The notes under the pieces are model-generated. The model did no database searches and was not told where the DNA came from. It saw nothing but the letters and a program-made list of their open reading frames with translations. The position numbers and the translations under genes were made by a program. Shown piece by piece: positions 35,224 to 43,788 of a stretch of DNA of 64,000 bases. The first letter of the stretch is position 1, and each line of letters starts with the position of its first letter. Source of the stretch: Gordonia sp049847105 (lineage in GTDB: Bacteria > Actinomycetota > Actinomycetes > Mycobacteriales > Mycobacteriaceae); NCBI RefSeq assembly GCF_049847105.1, contig NZ_JBNCNS010000002.1:806001-870000 (forward strand), in the 5' to 3' direction.

Positions 35224-35255
35224 GTGGGTGAGTCCCGAGATCGAGACTCACCCAC
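35224..35255. promoter_or_regulatory. Palindromic operator candidate between SDR and XRE genes
   Basis: GTGGGTGAGTC (35224-35234) and GACTCACCCAC (35245-35255) form a perfect 11-bp inverted repeat with a ten-base spacer, inside the divergent promoter gap. Confidence 0.6.
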
Positions 35256-35339
35256 GCGGTGGCGGACAGGCAGTCGTCGACTTTTCGTAGGACTGCCAGG
35301 GCCAGGACAACGACCGTCGCGGATGTGCACACTCGAAGG

Positions 35340-36197
35340 GTGCAATCGTGGGAGTTCGGCCGGATGGTCCGTCAGTGGCGCGACCGGCTCGAGCCGTCGG
35401 CCGTGGGCGTCCCGGTGGCCGGCCGCCGACGTGCGGCCGGGCTGCGGCGAGAGGAACTCGCCTGGCTGGCCGGTATCTCCGTGGACTACCTCACGCGACT
35501 CGAGCAAGGTCGATCGACATCACCCTCGGTGCAGGTCGTGGAGAGTCTCGCCCGTTCGCTGCGCCTCGGCGATGCCGAACGGGATCTCCTGTTCCGCCTG
35601 GCCGGGCATGCCACGCCGGGTCGGGACGTGGTGTCGGCGCGCATCACGCCGAGTGTGCAACGACTGCTCGACCGGCTGGCCAACACCCCCGTCGCCGTCT
35701 ACGACGCGACCTGGACACTCATCGTCGCCAATGCGCCGTATGACGCATTGATGGGTGCCACGACGGACTTGCGGGGGATCGAACGCAACAGTGTCTGGCG
35801 CAACCTCGTCGGGCCGGGAACACGAGCGGTCCACTCGCCCGACGAGCAGGCGGAATTCGAGGCCGGCCTGATCGGCGATCTGCGTCTGACCGCCGCTCGC
35901 TATCCGGCCGATCACCGGTTGCGCGACCTCGTCGCCGAGCTGTCGGTGCTGGGCCCGCGTTTCGTCGACCTCTGGGAATCGGGCGAGGTCGGGCGGCAAG
36001 CGGATCCAGGGAGGCGAAAGACGATCGATCACCCCGACGTCGGCTTGATCACACTCGACTGCGACACCATGATCGTCGCCGCCGACGACATCCGGATCAT
36101 GATCTACACCGCGGAGCCCGGCACCGAGGACGCCGAACGGCTCGCGCTCGCGATAGTCCTCGGCACCCAGCGCATGGTCGAGGGTCTGCAACCCTGA
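35340..36197 (+). CDS. XRE-family regulator with MmyB-like ligand domain
   Basis: About 285 residues. The N-terminal helix-turn-helix (GRRRAAGLRREELAWLAGISVDYLTRLEQGR) and the following PAS-like MmyB domain (VYDATWTLIVANAPYDALMG, and LRLTAARYPADHRLRDLVAELS) match actinobacterial XRE/MmyB regulators that usually control an adjacent SDR. GTG 35340 places the start at the usual family position (W-E-F-G-R); an in-frame GTG at 35259, just after the palindrome, would add 27 residues. No ribosome-binding site decides between them. Confidence 0.82.
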   Translation: MQSWEFGRMVRQWRDRLEPSAVGVPVAGRRRAAGLRREELAWLAGISVDYLTRLEQGRSTSPSVQVVESLARSLRLGDAERDLLFRLAGHATPGRDVVSARITPSVQRLLDRLANTPVAVYDATWTLIVANAPYDALMGATTDLRGIERNSVWRNLVGPGTRAVHSPDEQAEFEAGLIGDLRLTAARYPADHRLRDLVAELSVLGPRFVDLWESGEVGRQADPGRRKTIDHPDVGLITLDCDTMIVAADDIRIMIYTAEPGTEDAERLALAIVLGTQRMVEGLQP

Positions 36198-36221
36198 TCG
36201 ACTCGCCGACGCGCGGCGTGC

Positions 36222-37766
36222 TCAGCCGTGCTCGGCGATGTCCTCGAGCACCCGGGCGATGGTGCGGACCGGCACGCCGGTCCCGCCCTTGGTCGTGTAG
36301 CCCCAGGGGCCGGACGTGTTGAACGCCGGACCCGCGATGTCGATGTGAGCCCACCCGACGGACTCGGCGACGAACTCCTTGAGGAACAGTCCGGCCGACA
36401 ACATGCCGCCGTTCCGGTGGTTCGTCACGTTCGCCAGGTCGGCCACCCGCGACTTGAGGTCACCGCGCAACTCGGTGGGCAGTGGCATGGCCCAACCGTT
36501 CTCGCCGACCTCGCGCGACAAGGCCGCGACGCGATCGCGGAAGTCGTCGGTGCCCATCACACCCGGGGTGCGCGCCCCCAGGGCCACCATCTGCGCCCCG
36601 GTCAGCGTGGCGGTGTCGATGAGGTAGTCCGGTTCGTCCTCGCAGGCCCGCACGATCGCATCGGCCAGGATGAGCCGGCCTTCGGCGTCGGTGTTGAGGA
36701 CCTCGACGGTGGTGCCGCCGTACTGGGTGAGCACGTCGCCCGGTCGCTGCGCGGTCGCCGACGGCATGTTCTCCGCCATCGGCACGGTGGCCGTCACCGA
36801 GACGTCGAGCTCGAGTCGCGCGGCGAGGATGGTGGCCGCGATGACCGCGGCCGCGCCGCCCATGTCCGAGGTCATGTGGTCCATGTTCGCTGCCGGCTTG
36901 ATCGAGATGCCGCCGGTGTCGAAGGTGATGCCCTTGCCGACGAGCGCCACCTTCTTGGCGTCCTTCTTGCCGGTGTGCACCAGACGCACCAGCCGCGGCA
37001 GACGCGACGAGCCCTTGCCGACGCCGATGATGCCGCCGTATCCGGCCTTCTCCAGTGCGGTGTCGTCGAGCACCTCGACCTTGAGGCCGACGGCGCTGCC
37101 CAGCACGCGGGCGCGCTCGGCGAACTCCTCGGGATAGAGGTGACTGGGCGGGGTGTTCACGAAGTCACGGGCGATGGCCACCGAATCGGCCACCGCGGCC
37201 GCGTGGGCCAGTTCGGCCTTGGCCGTCCGGCTCTTGTCCTCGACGAGCAGCGTGATCGTGGTCGGGAGCGACTTCTTGGGACGGGTCTTCTCCGACCGGA
37301 AGATGTCGAATCGGTACGCGCCCAGGAAGAATCCCTCGGCGGCCGCGGCCAGGTTCACCGCCGACAGGGTGGTGGCCGCCTGCGCGTGGCCGTCGAGTTC
37401 ACGCGCCGCGATCCCGGCGGCCTGCCGGACCTGTTCCGGATCGTCGAGGTTGTCGGCGGTGCCGAGTCCGACGGCGACGATGACGTCGACGTCCAGGCCC
37501 TCGGGGGCCGGGAGCCGGGTGATCTCGCCGTGCGAGCCGGTCGCGCCGAGGCGGCGGGCGGCCGCGCCGACGAACTCGGCCTGCGCATCATCGAAGATCC
37601 CGTCGCCGATCACGAGGGTGGGGTCGGCGTCGGTACCGGTGCCCTCCTTCTCACTGTTCTCGGGTTTGATCAGGCCGATCACCAGGGCCTCGTCGGCCTT
37701 GCCGAGGGTGGTCGCCAACTCCAGTTCCGGGCCGCGCACGCGGTCAGTCGTCTCGTTCTTGCTCAC
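36222..37766 (-). CDS. pepA: Leucyl aminopeptidase (family M17)
   Basis: A 514-residue cytosolic metallo-aminopeptidase (Rv2213-like). The catalytic domain shows the KGITFDTGGISIKP metal segment and the signature NTDAEGRLILADA, with metal-binding Asp and Glu residues and catalytic Arg. The N-terminal 180 residues are the macro-like regulatory domain. The start is GTG 37766. It releases N-terminal amino acids during protein turnover. It is convergent with the XRE gene and divergent from gcvT. Confidence 0.93.
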   Translation of the reverse strand: MSKNETTDRVRGPELELATTLGKADEALVIGLIKPENSEKEGTGTDADPTLVIGDGIFDDAQAEFVGAAARRLGATGSHGEITRLPAPEGLDVDVIVAVGLGTADNLDDPEQVRQAAGIAARELDGHAQAATTLSAVNLAAAAEGFFLGAYRFDIFRSEKTRPKKSLPTTITLLVEDKSRTAKAELAHAAAVADSVAIARDFVNTPPSHLYPEEFAERARVLGSAVGLKVEVLDDTALEKAGYGGIIGVGKGSSRLPRLVRLVHTGKKDAKKVALVGKGITFDTGGISIKPAANMDHMTSDMGGAAAVIAATILAARLELDVSVTATVPMAENMPSATAQRPGDVLTQYGGTTVEVLNTDAEGRLILADAIVRACEDEPDYLIDTATLTGAQMVALGARTPGVMGTDDFRDRVAALSREVGENGWAMPLPTELRGDLKSRVADLANVTNHRNGGMLSAGLFLKEFVAESVGWAHIDIAGPAFNTSGPWGYTTKGGTGVPVRTIARVLEDIAEHG

Positions 37767-37849
37767 GGCACAACTGTGCCACAGGGCCTGCCGACGCGGC
37801 GGAGGGCGACGGGGCGTGCGGCATCGCGGTCATGTGGCTCCGGTCCCAG

Positions 37850-37855
37850 TACGGT
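37850..37855 (+). promoter_or_regulatory. -10 element for leaderless gcvT
   Basis: TACGGT is eight bases before ATG 37864 and only two before the alternative GTG 37858, so it favours the ATG. Confidence 0.4.
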
Positions 37856-37863
37856 AGGTGTCC

Positions 37864-38973
37864 ATGAGTGAACTCCTTGCGGGCCCGATCGCCGACCGCC
37901 ATGGTGCTCTCGGCGCCACCTTCGCCGCCTTCGGTGGCTGGGACATGCCGGTCTCCTATGCCGGAACCGTTGCCGAGCACACCGCCGTCCGCGAGAGCGT
38001 CGGCATCTTCGACGTGAGTCATCTCGGCAAGGCCGTCGTCGCGGGGCCGGGGGCGGCGGACCTGGTGAATCGCACACTGACCAACGACCTCGCCAAGATC
38101 GCACCGGGCAAGGCGCAATACACGCTGTGCTGCAATGAATCCGGCGGTGTTGTCGATGACCTCATCACCTATCTGGTGAGCGACGACGAGGTGTTCCTGA
38201 TACCGAACGCGGCGAACACCGCGAGCGTGGTCGAACGACTGGCGGCGGCGGCACCGGACGGTGTCACCGTGACGGATCGCCATCGCGAGTACGCCGTGCT
38301 GGCCGTGCAGGGACCGAAGGCTCCCGATGCCCTCGCGCGCGTAGGGCTGCCCACCGAGATGGAGTACATGGCCTTCACCGACGCAGAGCTGACCACCGAG
38401 GTCGGAACGCTGCCGGTGCGCGTGTGCCGGACGGGGTACACCGGGGAGCGCGGATACGAGCTGCTGCCGCGATGGGACGACGCCGGGCCGGTGTTCGATG
38501 CGCTGTTGTCGGCGGTCACCGACCTCGGCGGTCAGCCGGCGGGTCTGGGCGCCCGGGACACCCTCCGGACCGAGATGGGATATGCGCTGCACGGGCACGA
38601 ACTGAGCCCCGACATCACGCCCGTGCAGGCCCGGTCGGGCTGGGCGGTCGGTTGGAAGAAGCCCGAGTTCTTCGGCCGGGAGTCTCTCATCGCCGAGAAG
38701 GCCGCCGGCCCGGCCCGACGGCTGCACGGACTGAAGGCGACCGGGCGCGGCGTACCGCGGGCGGAGTGCGCGGTGCTGTCGGGGCCGGGTGGCGCGCAGA
38801 TCGGCACGTGCACGTCGGGGACCTTCTCGCCGACGCTCAAGCAGGGCATCGCGCTCGCGCTGCTGGCCACCGATGCCGGGATCGCCGTCGGCGACGAGGT
38901 GGTGGTGGACGTCCGCGGGCGGGACCTGGTGTGCGAGGTCGTCGCACCGCCGTTCGTCACGCCGCACGTCTGA
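37864..38973 (+). CDS. gcvT: Aminomethyltransferase, glycine cleavage T protein
   Basis: GcvT transfers the aminomethyl carbon from the lipoylated H protein to tetrahydrofolate. The 369-residue protein has FGGWDMPVSYAG, DVSHLGK, GYTGERGYEL and GLGARDTLRTEMGY motifs of the folate-binding fold and the GCV_T C-terminal barrel. The genes for P, H and L proteins are not in the window, as in M. tuberculosis. The nearby lipoate genes would also supply H protein lipoylation. Confidence 0.95.
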   Translation: MSELLAGPIADRHGALGATFAAFGGWDMPVSYAGTVAEHTAVRESVGIFDVSHLGKAVVAGPGAADLVNRTLTNDLAKIAPGKAQYTLCCNESGGVVDDLITYLVSDDEVFLIPNAANTASVVERLAAAAPDGVTVTDRHREYAVLAVQGPKAPDALARVGLPTEMEYMAFTDAELTTEVGTLPVRVCRTGYTGERGYELLPRWDDAGPVFDALLSAVTDLGGQPAGLGARDTLRTEMGYALHGHELSPDITPVQARSGWAVGWKKPEFFGRESLIAEKAAGPARRLHGLKATGRGVPRAECAVLSGPGGAQIGTCTSGTFSPTLKQGIALALLATDAGIAVGDEVVVDVRGRDLVCEVVAPPFVTPHV

Positions 38974-39061
38974 CCTCGGGGTCGACCCCGGCCGCCGCCC
39001 CGCGGACCGCGACCGTGTCCCGACGATGATGGCGGGCGACAACTCGTTTGCGGTGCGGCGG

Positions 39062-39067
39062 TACGAT
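39062..39067 (+). promoter_or_regulatory. -10 element for leaderless ilvE
   Basis: TACGAT lies six bases before the ATG at 39074; no Shine-Dalgarno sequence is present. Confidence 0.5.
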
Positions 39068-39073
39068 TGGCCA

Positions 39074-40180
39074 ATGACCTTGCAGTTCACGCGTACCGAG
39101 CATCCCCACCCGGTGTCGGAGAATCGTCGGTCGGAGATCCTCTCCGCCCCCGGTTTCGGCAAATTCTTCACCGACAACATGGTGTTGGTCGACTACGACG
39201 TGGATCGCGGGTGGCACAACGCGCAGGTGCGCCCCTACGCGCCGATCGCGCTCGATCCGTCGGCGATGGTGCTGCATTACGGCCAGGAGGTCTTCGAGGG
39301 GCTCAAGGCCTACCGTCAGCCCGACGGCTCGATCGCCGCATTCCGTCCGGAGGCCAACGGCGTGCGGATGCAGCGTTCCGCCGAGCGTCTGGCGATGCCA
39401 CCGCTGCCCGTCGAGGACTTCATCGCGTCGCTGCGGGTGCTGCTCGACGCCGACAACGAGTGGGTGCCCGCCGCCGGCGGCGAGGAAGCCCTCTATCTGC
39501 GTCCCTTCATGTTCGCGTCGCAGGCCGGCCTCGGCGTCAACGCGCCGTCCAACCAGTACATCTACTCGGTCATCGCGTCTCCGGCCGGGGCGTACTTCTC
39601 GGGCGGCATCAAGCCGGTCAGCGTCTGGCTCTCCACCGAGTACGTCCGCGCCGCACCGGGCGGTACCGGATTCGCCAAATGCGGTGGCAACTACGCGGCC
39701 GCCTTCCTCGCACAGGCACAGGCCACCCAGCACGGCTGCGATCAGGTCGTCTGGCTCGACGCCGTCGAACGCCGCTACATCGAGGAGATGGGCGGCATGA
39801 ATCTGTTCTTCGTGTTCGGGTCCGGCGCGGATGCGCGGCTCGTGACCCCGGAGCTGAGCGGTTCGTTGCTGCCCGGCATCACCCGGGAGTCCTTGCTGCA
39901 GTTGGCAACCGACGCCGGCTTCGCCGTCGAGGAACGACGTATCACGACCGAGGAACTGCGTAAGGGAGTTGCTACGGGCGACATCACCGAGGTCTTCGCC
40001 TGCGGGACCGCGGCCGTCATCACCCCGGTCGGCCGGGTCAAGGGCGACACCGAGGACTACATGATCGGCGATGGTTCGGCGGGCGAGGTGACCCAGGCGT
40101 TGCGCGACACGCTGACCGGGATTCAGCGTGGCACCTTCGCCGACACGCACGGCTGGATGACCGAGCTGTACCGACGCTGA
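39074..40180 (+). CDS. ilvE: Branched-chain amino acid aminotransferase
   Basis: A 368-residue class IV PLP aminotransferase for the last step of leucine, isoleucine and valine synthesis and the first step of their breakdown. The PLP lysine is Lys202 in FAKCGGNYA; LHYGQEVFEGLKAYR, EEMGGMNLFFV and FACGTAAVITPVG are family motifs. Its substrate 2-oxoisovalerate is shared with PanB. An in-frame extension to 38789 would run back into gcvT and is rejected. A strong hairpin begins at its stop codon. Confidence 0.96.
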   Translation: MTLQFTRTEHPHPVSENRRSEILSAPGFGKFFTDNMVLVDYDVDRGWHNAQVRPYAPIALDPSAMVLHYGQEVFEGLKAYRQPDGSIAAFRPEANGVRMQRSAERLAMPPLPVEDFIASLRVLLDADNEWVPAAGGEEALYLRPFMFASQAGLGVNAPSNQYIYSVIASPAGAYFSGGIKPVSVWLSTEYVRAAPGGTGFAKCGGNYAAAFLAQAQATQHGCDQVVWLDAVERRYIEEMGGMNLFFVFGSGADARLVTPELSGSLLPGITRESLLQLATDAGFAVEERRITTEELRKGVATGDITEVFACGTAAVITPVGRVKGDTEDYMIGDGSAGEVTQALRDTLTGIQRGTFADTHGWMTELYRR

Positions 40181-40219
40181 CAGGCCCCTCGTGGTCCGAG
40201 GGCCACGAGGGGCGTGTCA
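40178..40219 (+). terminator. Terminator hairpin between convergent ilvE and MFS genes
   Basis: Arms 40178-40194 and 40203-40219 pair over 17 positions with one mismatch; the perfect core is GCCCCTCGTGG/CCACGAGGGGC. It starts at the ilvE stop codon and can serve both genes. Confidence 0.75.
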
Positions 40220-40231
40220 TGGTTCGGTCGC

Positions 40232-41797
40232 TCAGGATGTCGGGGTACCGGCCGGCCGGGCATAGGTGTCCGGCCGCTCACCGTTCGGCGGTTGATCCGC
40301 GACGAAGTCCTTGCTGCGGATCAGGAGCAACGCGCACACGGCGCCGACGAGTGCCACCGATCCGCTGACGACGAACAGCAGGTTCATCGCGTCGGCGAAG
40401 CCGGTGTGGACGGCGCCGACCACCTCCCCGCGCAGTCCGGCGGGAAGCGACTGTAGGACCGGACCCAAGGCGCCGTTGTGCGCAGCATCGGCGAGATCAT
40501 CTGCCCGACTGCCGAGCTCACCGTTCCCGGACAGGCTCCCGCTGATCGACGACGACATCCGCGCGGAGAACAACGAACCATAGACCGCGATCCCGACGGC
40601 GATCCCGACCTGACGGAACGTGTTGTTGATCCCCGACGCCATCCCGGACCGGTGCACCTCGACGACGCCGACAGCGGTCGAGGCCAGTGGTGGATTGACC
40701 AGGCCGCTGCCGATGCCGGCGACGAGCAGGCCGGGGATGAGATGCGTCCAGGCGGTGTCACCGTCGAGGCCGGTCATCAGCAGTAGGCCCAGGCCCACCC
40801 CGAACAACCCCGGCCCGATGAGCCACCGTGCCGGTACGTGCGAGGACACACGTCCCGCGATGGTGGCGACGACCATGGTGGCGCCGGACATCAGCAACAA
40901 CCGCACACCGGTCTGCAATGCCGAGTAGCCCAGACTGTCCTGGAGATAGATCACCAGATAGAGCAGCACCGCGAACAGTGAGCCGTTCATCGTGAAGGCG
41001 GCGATGGACCCGCCCAGGAAGGTCGGGATCCGCAGCAGCGACAGGTCGAGCATCGGTTCGGCGACGCGTAGTTCGATGACGACGAACGCGATGAGCGCGA
41101 CCGCTGCGACAACGAACGACACGATGACACCGGTGTCCGACCACGAGCTCTCGCCGGCCTCGGTGAGCCCGAAGACCAGTGCGAACAGGCCGCCGGTGAA
41201 ACTGATCATGCCCGCCCAGTCGATGCGTCGCGCATGTGGTGAGCGTGATTCGTCGACGCGGGTCAACGCGACCCACAACGCGAGGATGCCGATCGGCAGA
41301 TTGACGAGAAAGATTCCGCGCCAGCTGATCCCAGTGGTGATGAGGCCGCCGAGAATGGGGCCGAGTGCGGTCGAGATGCCGGTGACGGCCCCCCACGCAC
41401 TGAACGCGACGCCGCGCTCGCGGCCGTGGAACGTCGAGGCCAGCAACGCCAGCGACGTCGCGAAGAGCATGGCGCCACCGACGCCCTGGACGGCGCGGGA
41501 GACGACGAGCATCATCGGGTCCGCGGCGACACCGCACAACAGCGAACCGAGGGTGAAGACGACCAGGCCGACGACGAAGACGAGTTTGCGGCCGAAGCGA
41601 TCGGCAAGGGATCCAGACGTCAACAACAACGCCGCGAGTGCGAGCGCGTAGGCGTCGGTCACCCACTGCAACTGGCTGAAGCTGGCGCCCAGTGCATGCT
41701 GGATATCCGGCAGGGCGACCACGACGATCGTGACGTCGAGTAACAACATGAACGTCGCCGCACAGACCACCACAAGGGTCCACCATCTGCGTGCCAT
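40232..41797 (-). CDS. DHA2-type MFS drug exporter
   Basis: A 521-residue, 14-helix major facilitator transporter (EmrB/QacA type). The DVTIVVVALPDIQ segment of helix 1, GSLADRFGRK (motif A) and GPILGGLIT (motif C) are present. It would export hydrophobic drugs or metabolites with H+. ATG 41797 has a perfect AGGAGG site. The gene is divergent from a double AsnC-type regulator, which likely controls it, and is absent from the corresponding mycobacterial location. Confidence 0.88.
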   Translation of the reverse strand: MARRWWTLVVVCAATFMLLLDVTIVVVALPDIQHALGASFSQLQWVTDAYALALAALLLTSGSLADRFGRKLVFVVGLVVFTLGSLLCGVAADPMMLVVSRAVQGVGGAMLFATSLALLASTFHGRERGVAFSAWGAVTGISTALGPILGGLITTGISWRGIFLVNLPIGILALWVALTRVDESRSPHARRIDWAGMISFTGGLFALVFGLTEAGESSWSDTGVIVSFVVAAVALIAFVVIELRVAEPMLDLSLLRIPTFLGGSIAAFTMNGSLFAVLLYLVIYLQDSLGYSALQTGVRLLLMSGATMVVATIAGRVSSHVPARWLIGPGLFGVGLGLLLMTGLDGDTAWTHLIPGLLVAGIGSGLVNPPLASTAVGVVEVHRSGMASGINNTFRQVGIAVGIAVYGSLFSARMSSSISGSLSGNGELGSRADDLADAAHNGALGPVLQSLPAGLRGEVVGAVHTGFADAMNLLFVVSGSVALVGAVCALLLIRSKDFVADQPPNGERPDTYARPAGTPTS

Positions 41798-41895
41798 GAA
41801 AACCTCCTGAAGACTCTGGCCGAGCGCGATGGATCTCGGACCTCGACAAGTGTCGTCGCAATCGCCTTCGAGACTGCCACCAGTCGGTCGAAACG

Positions 41896-41901
41896 TAGAA
41901 T
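41896..41901 (+). promoter_or_regulatory. -10 element for leaderless AsnC-type regulator
   Basis: TAGAAT lies seven bases before ATG 41909. It overlaps the palindrome AGAATTCT at 41897-41904, a possible autoregulatory site. Confidence 0.5.
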
Positions 41902-41908
41902 TCTTCTC

Positions 41909-42943
41909 ATGCCGGCCCCTGATCCTCGTGATTCCTCCACCATCGATGCACTCGATGCGCAGATCACTCGGGCGATTCAGCTCTCGCCGCGGGCATCGTT
42001 CGGCCAGATGGCCGATGTGCTCGGGGTGGCCGAGCAGACGGTGGCCCGCAGGTATCGGCGCCTTCGTCGGGACGGTCTGATGCGCGTGACCGTCGCGATC
42101 GAGCCACGATCGATCGGCGTCACGGTGTGGATGGTTCGGGTCCGCTGTCGGCCGGAGAACGCCGGCCCCATCGCCGATGCCCTCGGCAGGCGTGACGACG
42201 TGTCGTGGGTCTCGATCCTCTCGGCCGGATGGGAGGTCGCGTTCAACCTGAGGTCGGCCACCGAATCCGAGACCGACGAGCTGCTCACCAGGCTGCTGCC
42301 GAGGGCGGCGCCGGTACTGGACGTGTCGGCCGCGGCGGTCATGCACACGTTCGTCGGAGGTGCGCCGACCGACTGGGAGGGCTGGCGTGATGTGCTGAGC
42401 CGGGATCAGGCAGATGCCTTGGTGTCCACCAGGATCCCCGTGACCACCGACCGTGGCCCGGTGGAGTTGTCGCCCGGTGACCGCGCACTGGTCGAGCGTC
42501 TCTCACACGACGGTCGGTCGCCGTATTCGTCCCTGGCGCGGACCCTCGGCAGCACTCCGGGGCAGGTCACCAGGCGTATCCAGACGCTGGTGTCGTCGGG
42601 GGTGATCTATTTCGACGTCGACCTGGCCCCGGCGGCTACCGGCCGGTTTCTCTCGGCGTTACTGTGGTTGACCGTCGCGCCCGGTCGGCTGCGTGCCGTC
42701 GGCGATGCCCTGGCCGAACATCCCGACGTCCCGTTCGCGGCGGCGGTCACCGGCGCCTCGAACATGATCGCCTCGGTCGCCGCGGTCGACGTTCCCGGCC
42801 TCTACGATTTCGTCGTCACCGTTCTCGCCGATCTCGACGGTGTGACCGGATACGAGCTGGCTCCCATGACGCGGCGGATCAAACACGCCGGATCGTTGGT
42901 CTCGGGGGACCGGTTGGCGCCACCGCCGGTCGCGTCCCGCTGA
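41909..42943 (+). CDS. Lrp/AsnC-family regulator with duplicated domains
   Basis: At 344 residues this is about twice the usual Lrp/AsnC length. The first HTH (about 12-55, GQMADVLGVAEQTVARRYRRL) and ligand (RAM) domain (about 65-150) are followed by a second HTH (about 185-230, YSSLARTLGSTPGQVTRRIQTL) and a second RAM domain to about 325. The two halves would mimic a dimer within one chain. It is divergent from the MFS exporter gene with 111 bases between, so exporter control in response to an amino acid or amine-like ligand is likely. Confidence 0.87.
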   Translation: MPAPDPRDSSTIDALDAQITRAIQLSPRASFGQMADVLGVAEQTVARRYRRLRRDGLMRVTVAIEPRSIGVTVWMVRVRCRPENAGPIADALGRRDDVSWVSILSAGWEVAFNLRSATESETDELLTRLLPRAAPVLDVSAAAVMHTFVGGAPTDWEGWRDVLSRDQADALVSTRIPVTTDRGPVELSPGDRALVERLSHDGRSPYSSLARTLGSTPGQVTRRIQTLVSSGVIYFDVDLAPAATGRFLSALLWLTVAPGRLRAVGDALAEHPDVPFAAAVTGASNMIASVAAVDVPGLYDFVVTVLADLDGVTGYELAPMTRRIKHAGSLVSGDRLAPPPVASR

Positions 42944-42976
42944 CTTGTCGGGTGCGACAGGTCGATCCCGGTGGCC

Positions 42977-43780
42977 TCAGACCAGGAGACCGATCACCAT
43001 CAGGGTCGTACCGAGTTCGATGACGGCGCCGAGGACGTCGCCGGAGATCCCGCCCATCCGTCGCGCGCAGTGGCGGGTGAAGGCCCAGGTGAACAGCCAC
43101 ACCACACCGGCCGCGACAACCGCCTGGACGGCCGTCGCGACTGCCGACGTGCCGACCGTGGTACCGGCGAGCCAGAGCCCGGACACCGCGGCCGCGACGA
43201 TCCCGATCGCCGGCCACACGACGGCCGAGACGTGTTGGGTGCCCGCCACGAGTGCGCCGAATCCGTTCGGGTGCGCCGACCCGAGGCCCTGTCGCGTGCC
43301 GATCACCGCGGCCACCCGACCCGTGGCGATCGCTAGTGCGATCGCATACCAGCGACCATCGTCGCCGAGGGCAGCGAAGCCGAGGCCTTGGATCACGATC
43401 ACGCCGACCACCGTGGCGACCCCGAAGGGGCCGACCGTGCCGCTGCGCATCACCTCGGCCACCCGCTCGGGCGTGCCGTAGCAACCCAGGCCGTCGGCGG
43501 TGTCGGCGAGACCGTCGAGATGCATGCCGCGGGTGGCCAGACCCAGTGCCGCCACCAGCAGGAAACCGATCATCGCCGATGGGAGGTCGGTGTAGGAGAG
43601 TCCCCATGTCAGCGTGGCGCCCACGCCACCGAGGACGGCGCCCACGACCGGTACCGCGCTCATCACGGCGCCGCCGAGACGTCGATCGACCGGTCCCGCG
43701 GCGTCGACCCAGCTGTGCGGTATGGGCAGCACGGTCAGCCACGAGAACGCCACACCGACGGCCCGCACTGAGGACGCCAT
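42977..43780 (-). CDS. cobS: Cobalamin synthase (adenosylcobinamide-GDP ribazoletransferase)
   Basis: CobS joins adenosylcobinamide-GDP to alpha-ribazole, giving adenosylcobalamin (or its phosphate). The 267-residue membrane protein has multiple helices and the metal-binding loop RGMHLDGLADTADGLG, followed by GTVGPFG. It starts eight bases after the cobU-cobT fusion, so the two are cotranscribed. Together with the upstream histidine phosphatase at 2 kb it forms the end of cobalamin synthesis. Confidence 0.95.
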   Translation of the reverse strand: MASSVRAVGVAFSWLTVLPIPHSWVDAAGPVDRRLGGAVMSAVPVVGAVLGGVGATLTWGLSYTDLPSAMIGFLLVAALGLATRGMHLDGLADTADGLGCYGTPERVAEVMRSGTVGPFGVATVVGVIVIQGLGFAALGDDGRWYAIALAIATGRVAAVIGTRQGLGSAHPNGFGALVAGTQHVSAVVWPAIGIVAAAVSGLWLAGTTVGTSAVATAVQAVVAAGVVWLFTWAFTRHCARRMGGISGDVLGAVIELGTTLMVIGLLV

Positions 43781-43788
43781 GGTCGTCG

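Noticed and set aside
37767..37863. Glycine riboswitch upstream of gcvT
   Set aside because: The gap is under 100 bases, lacks riboswitch motifs, and the start appears leaderless.
42945..42960. Small hairpin TGTCG/CGACA between the AsnC-type gene and cobS as terminator
   Set aside because: Only five paired bases with a four-base loop; too weak to call.
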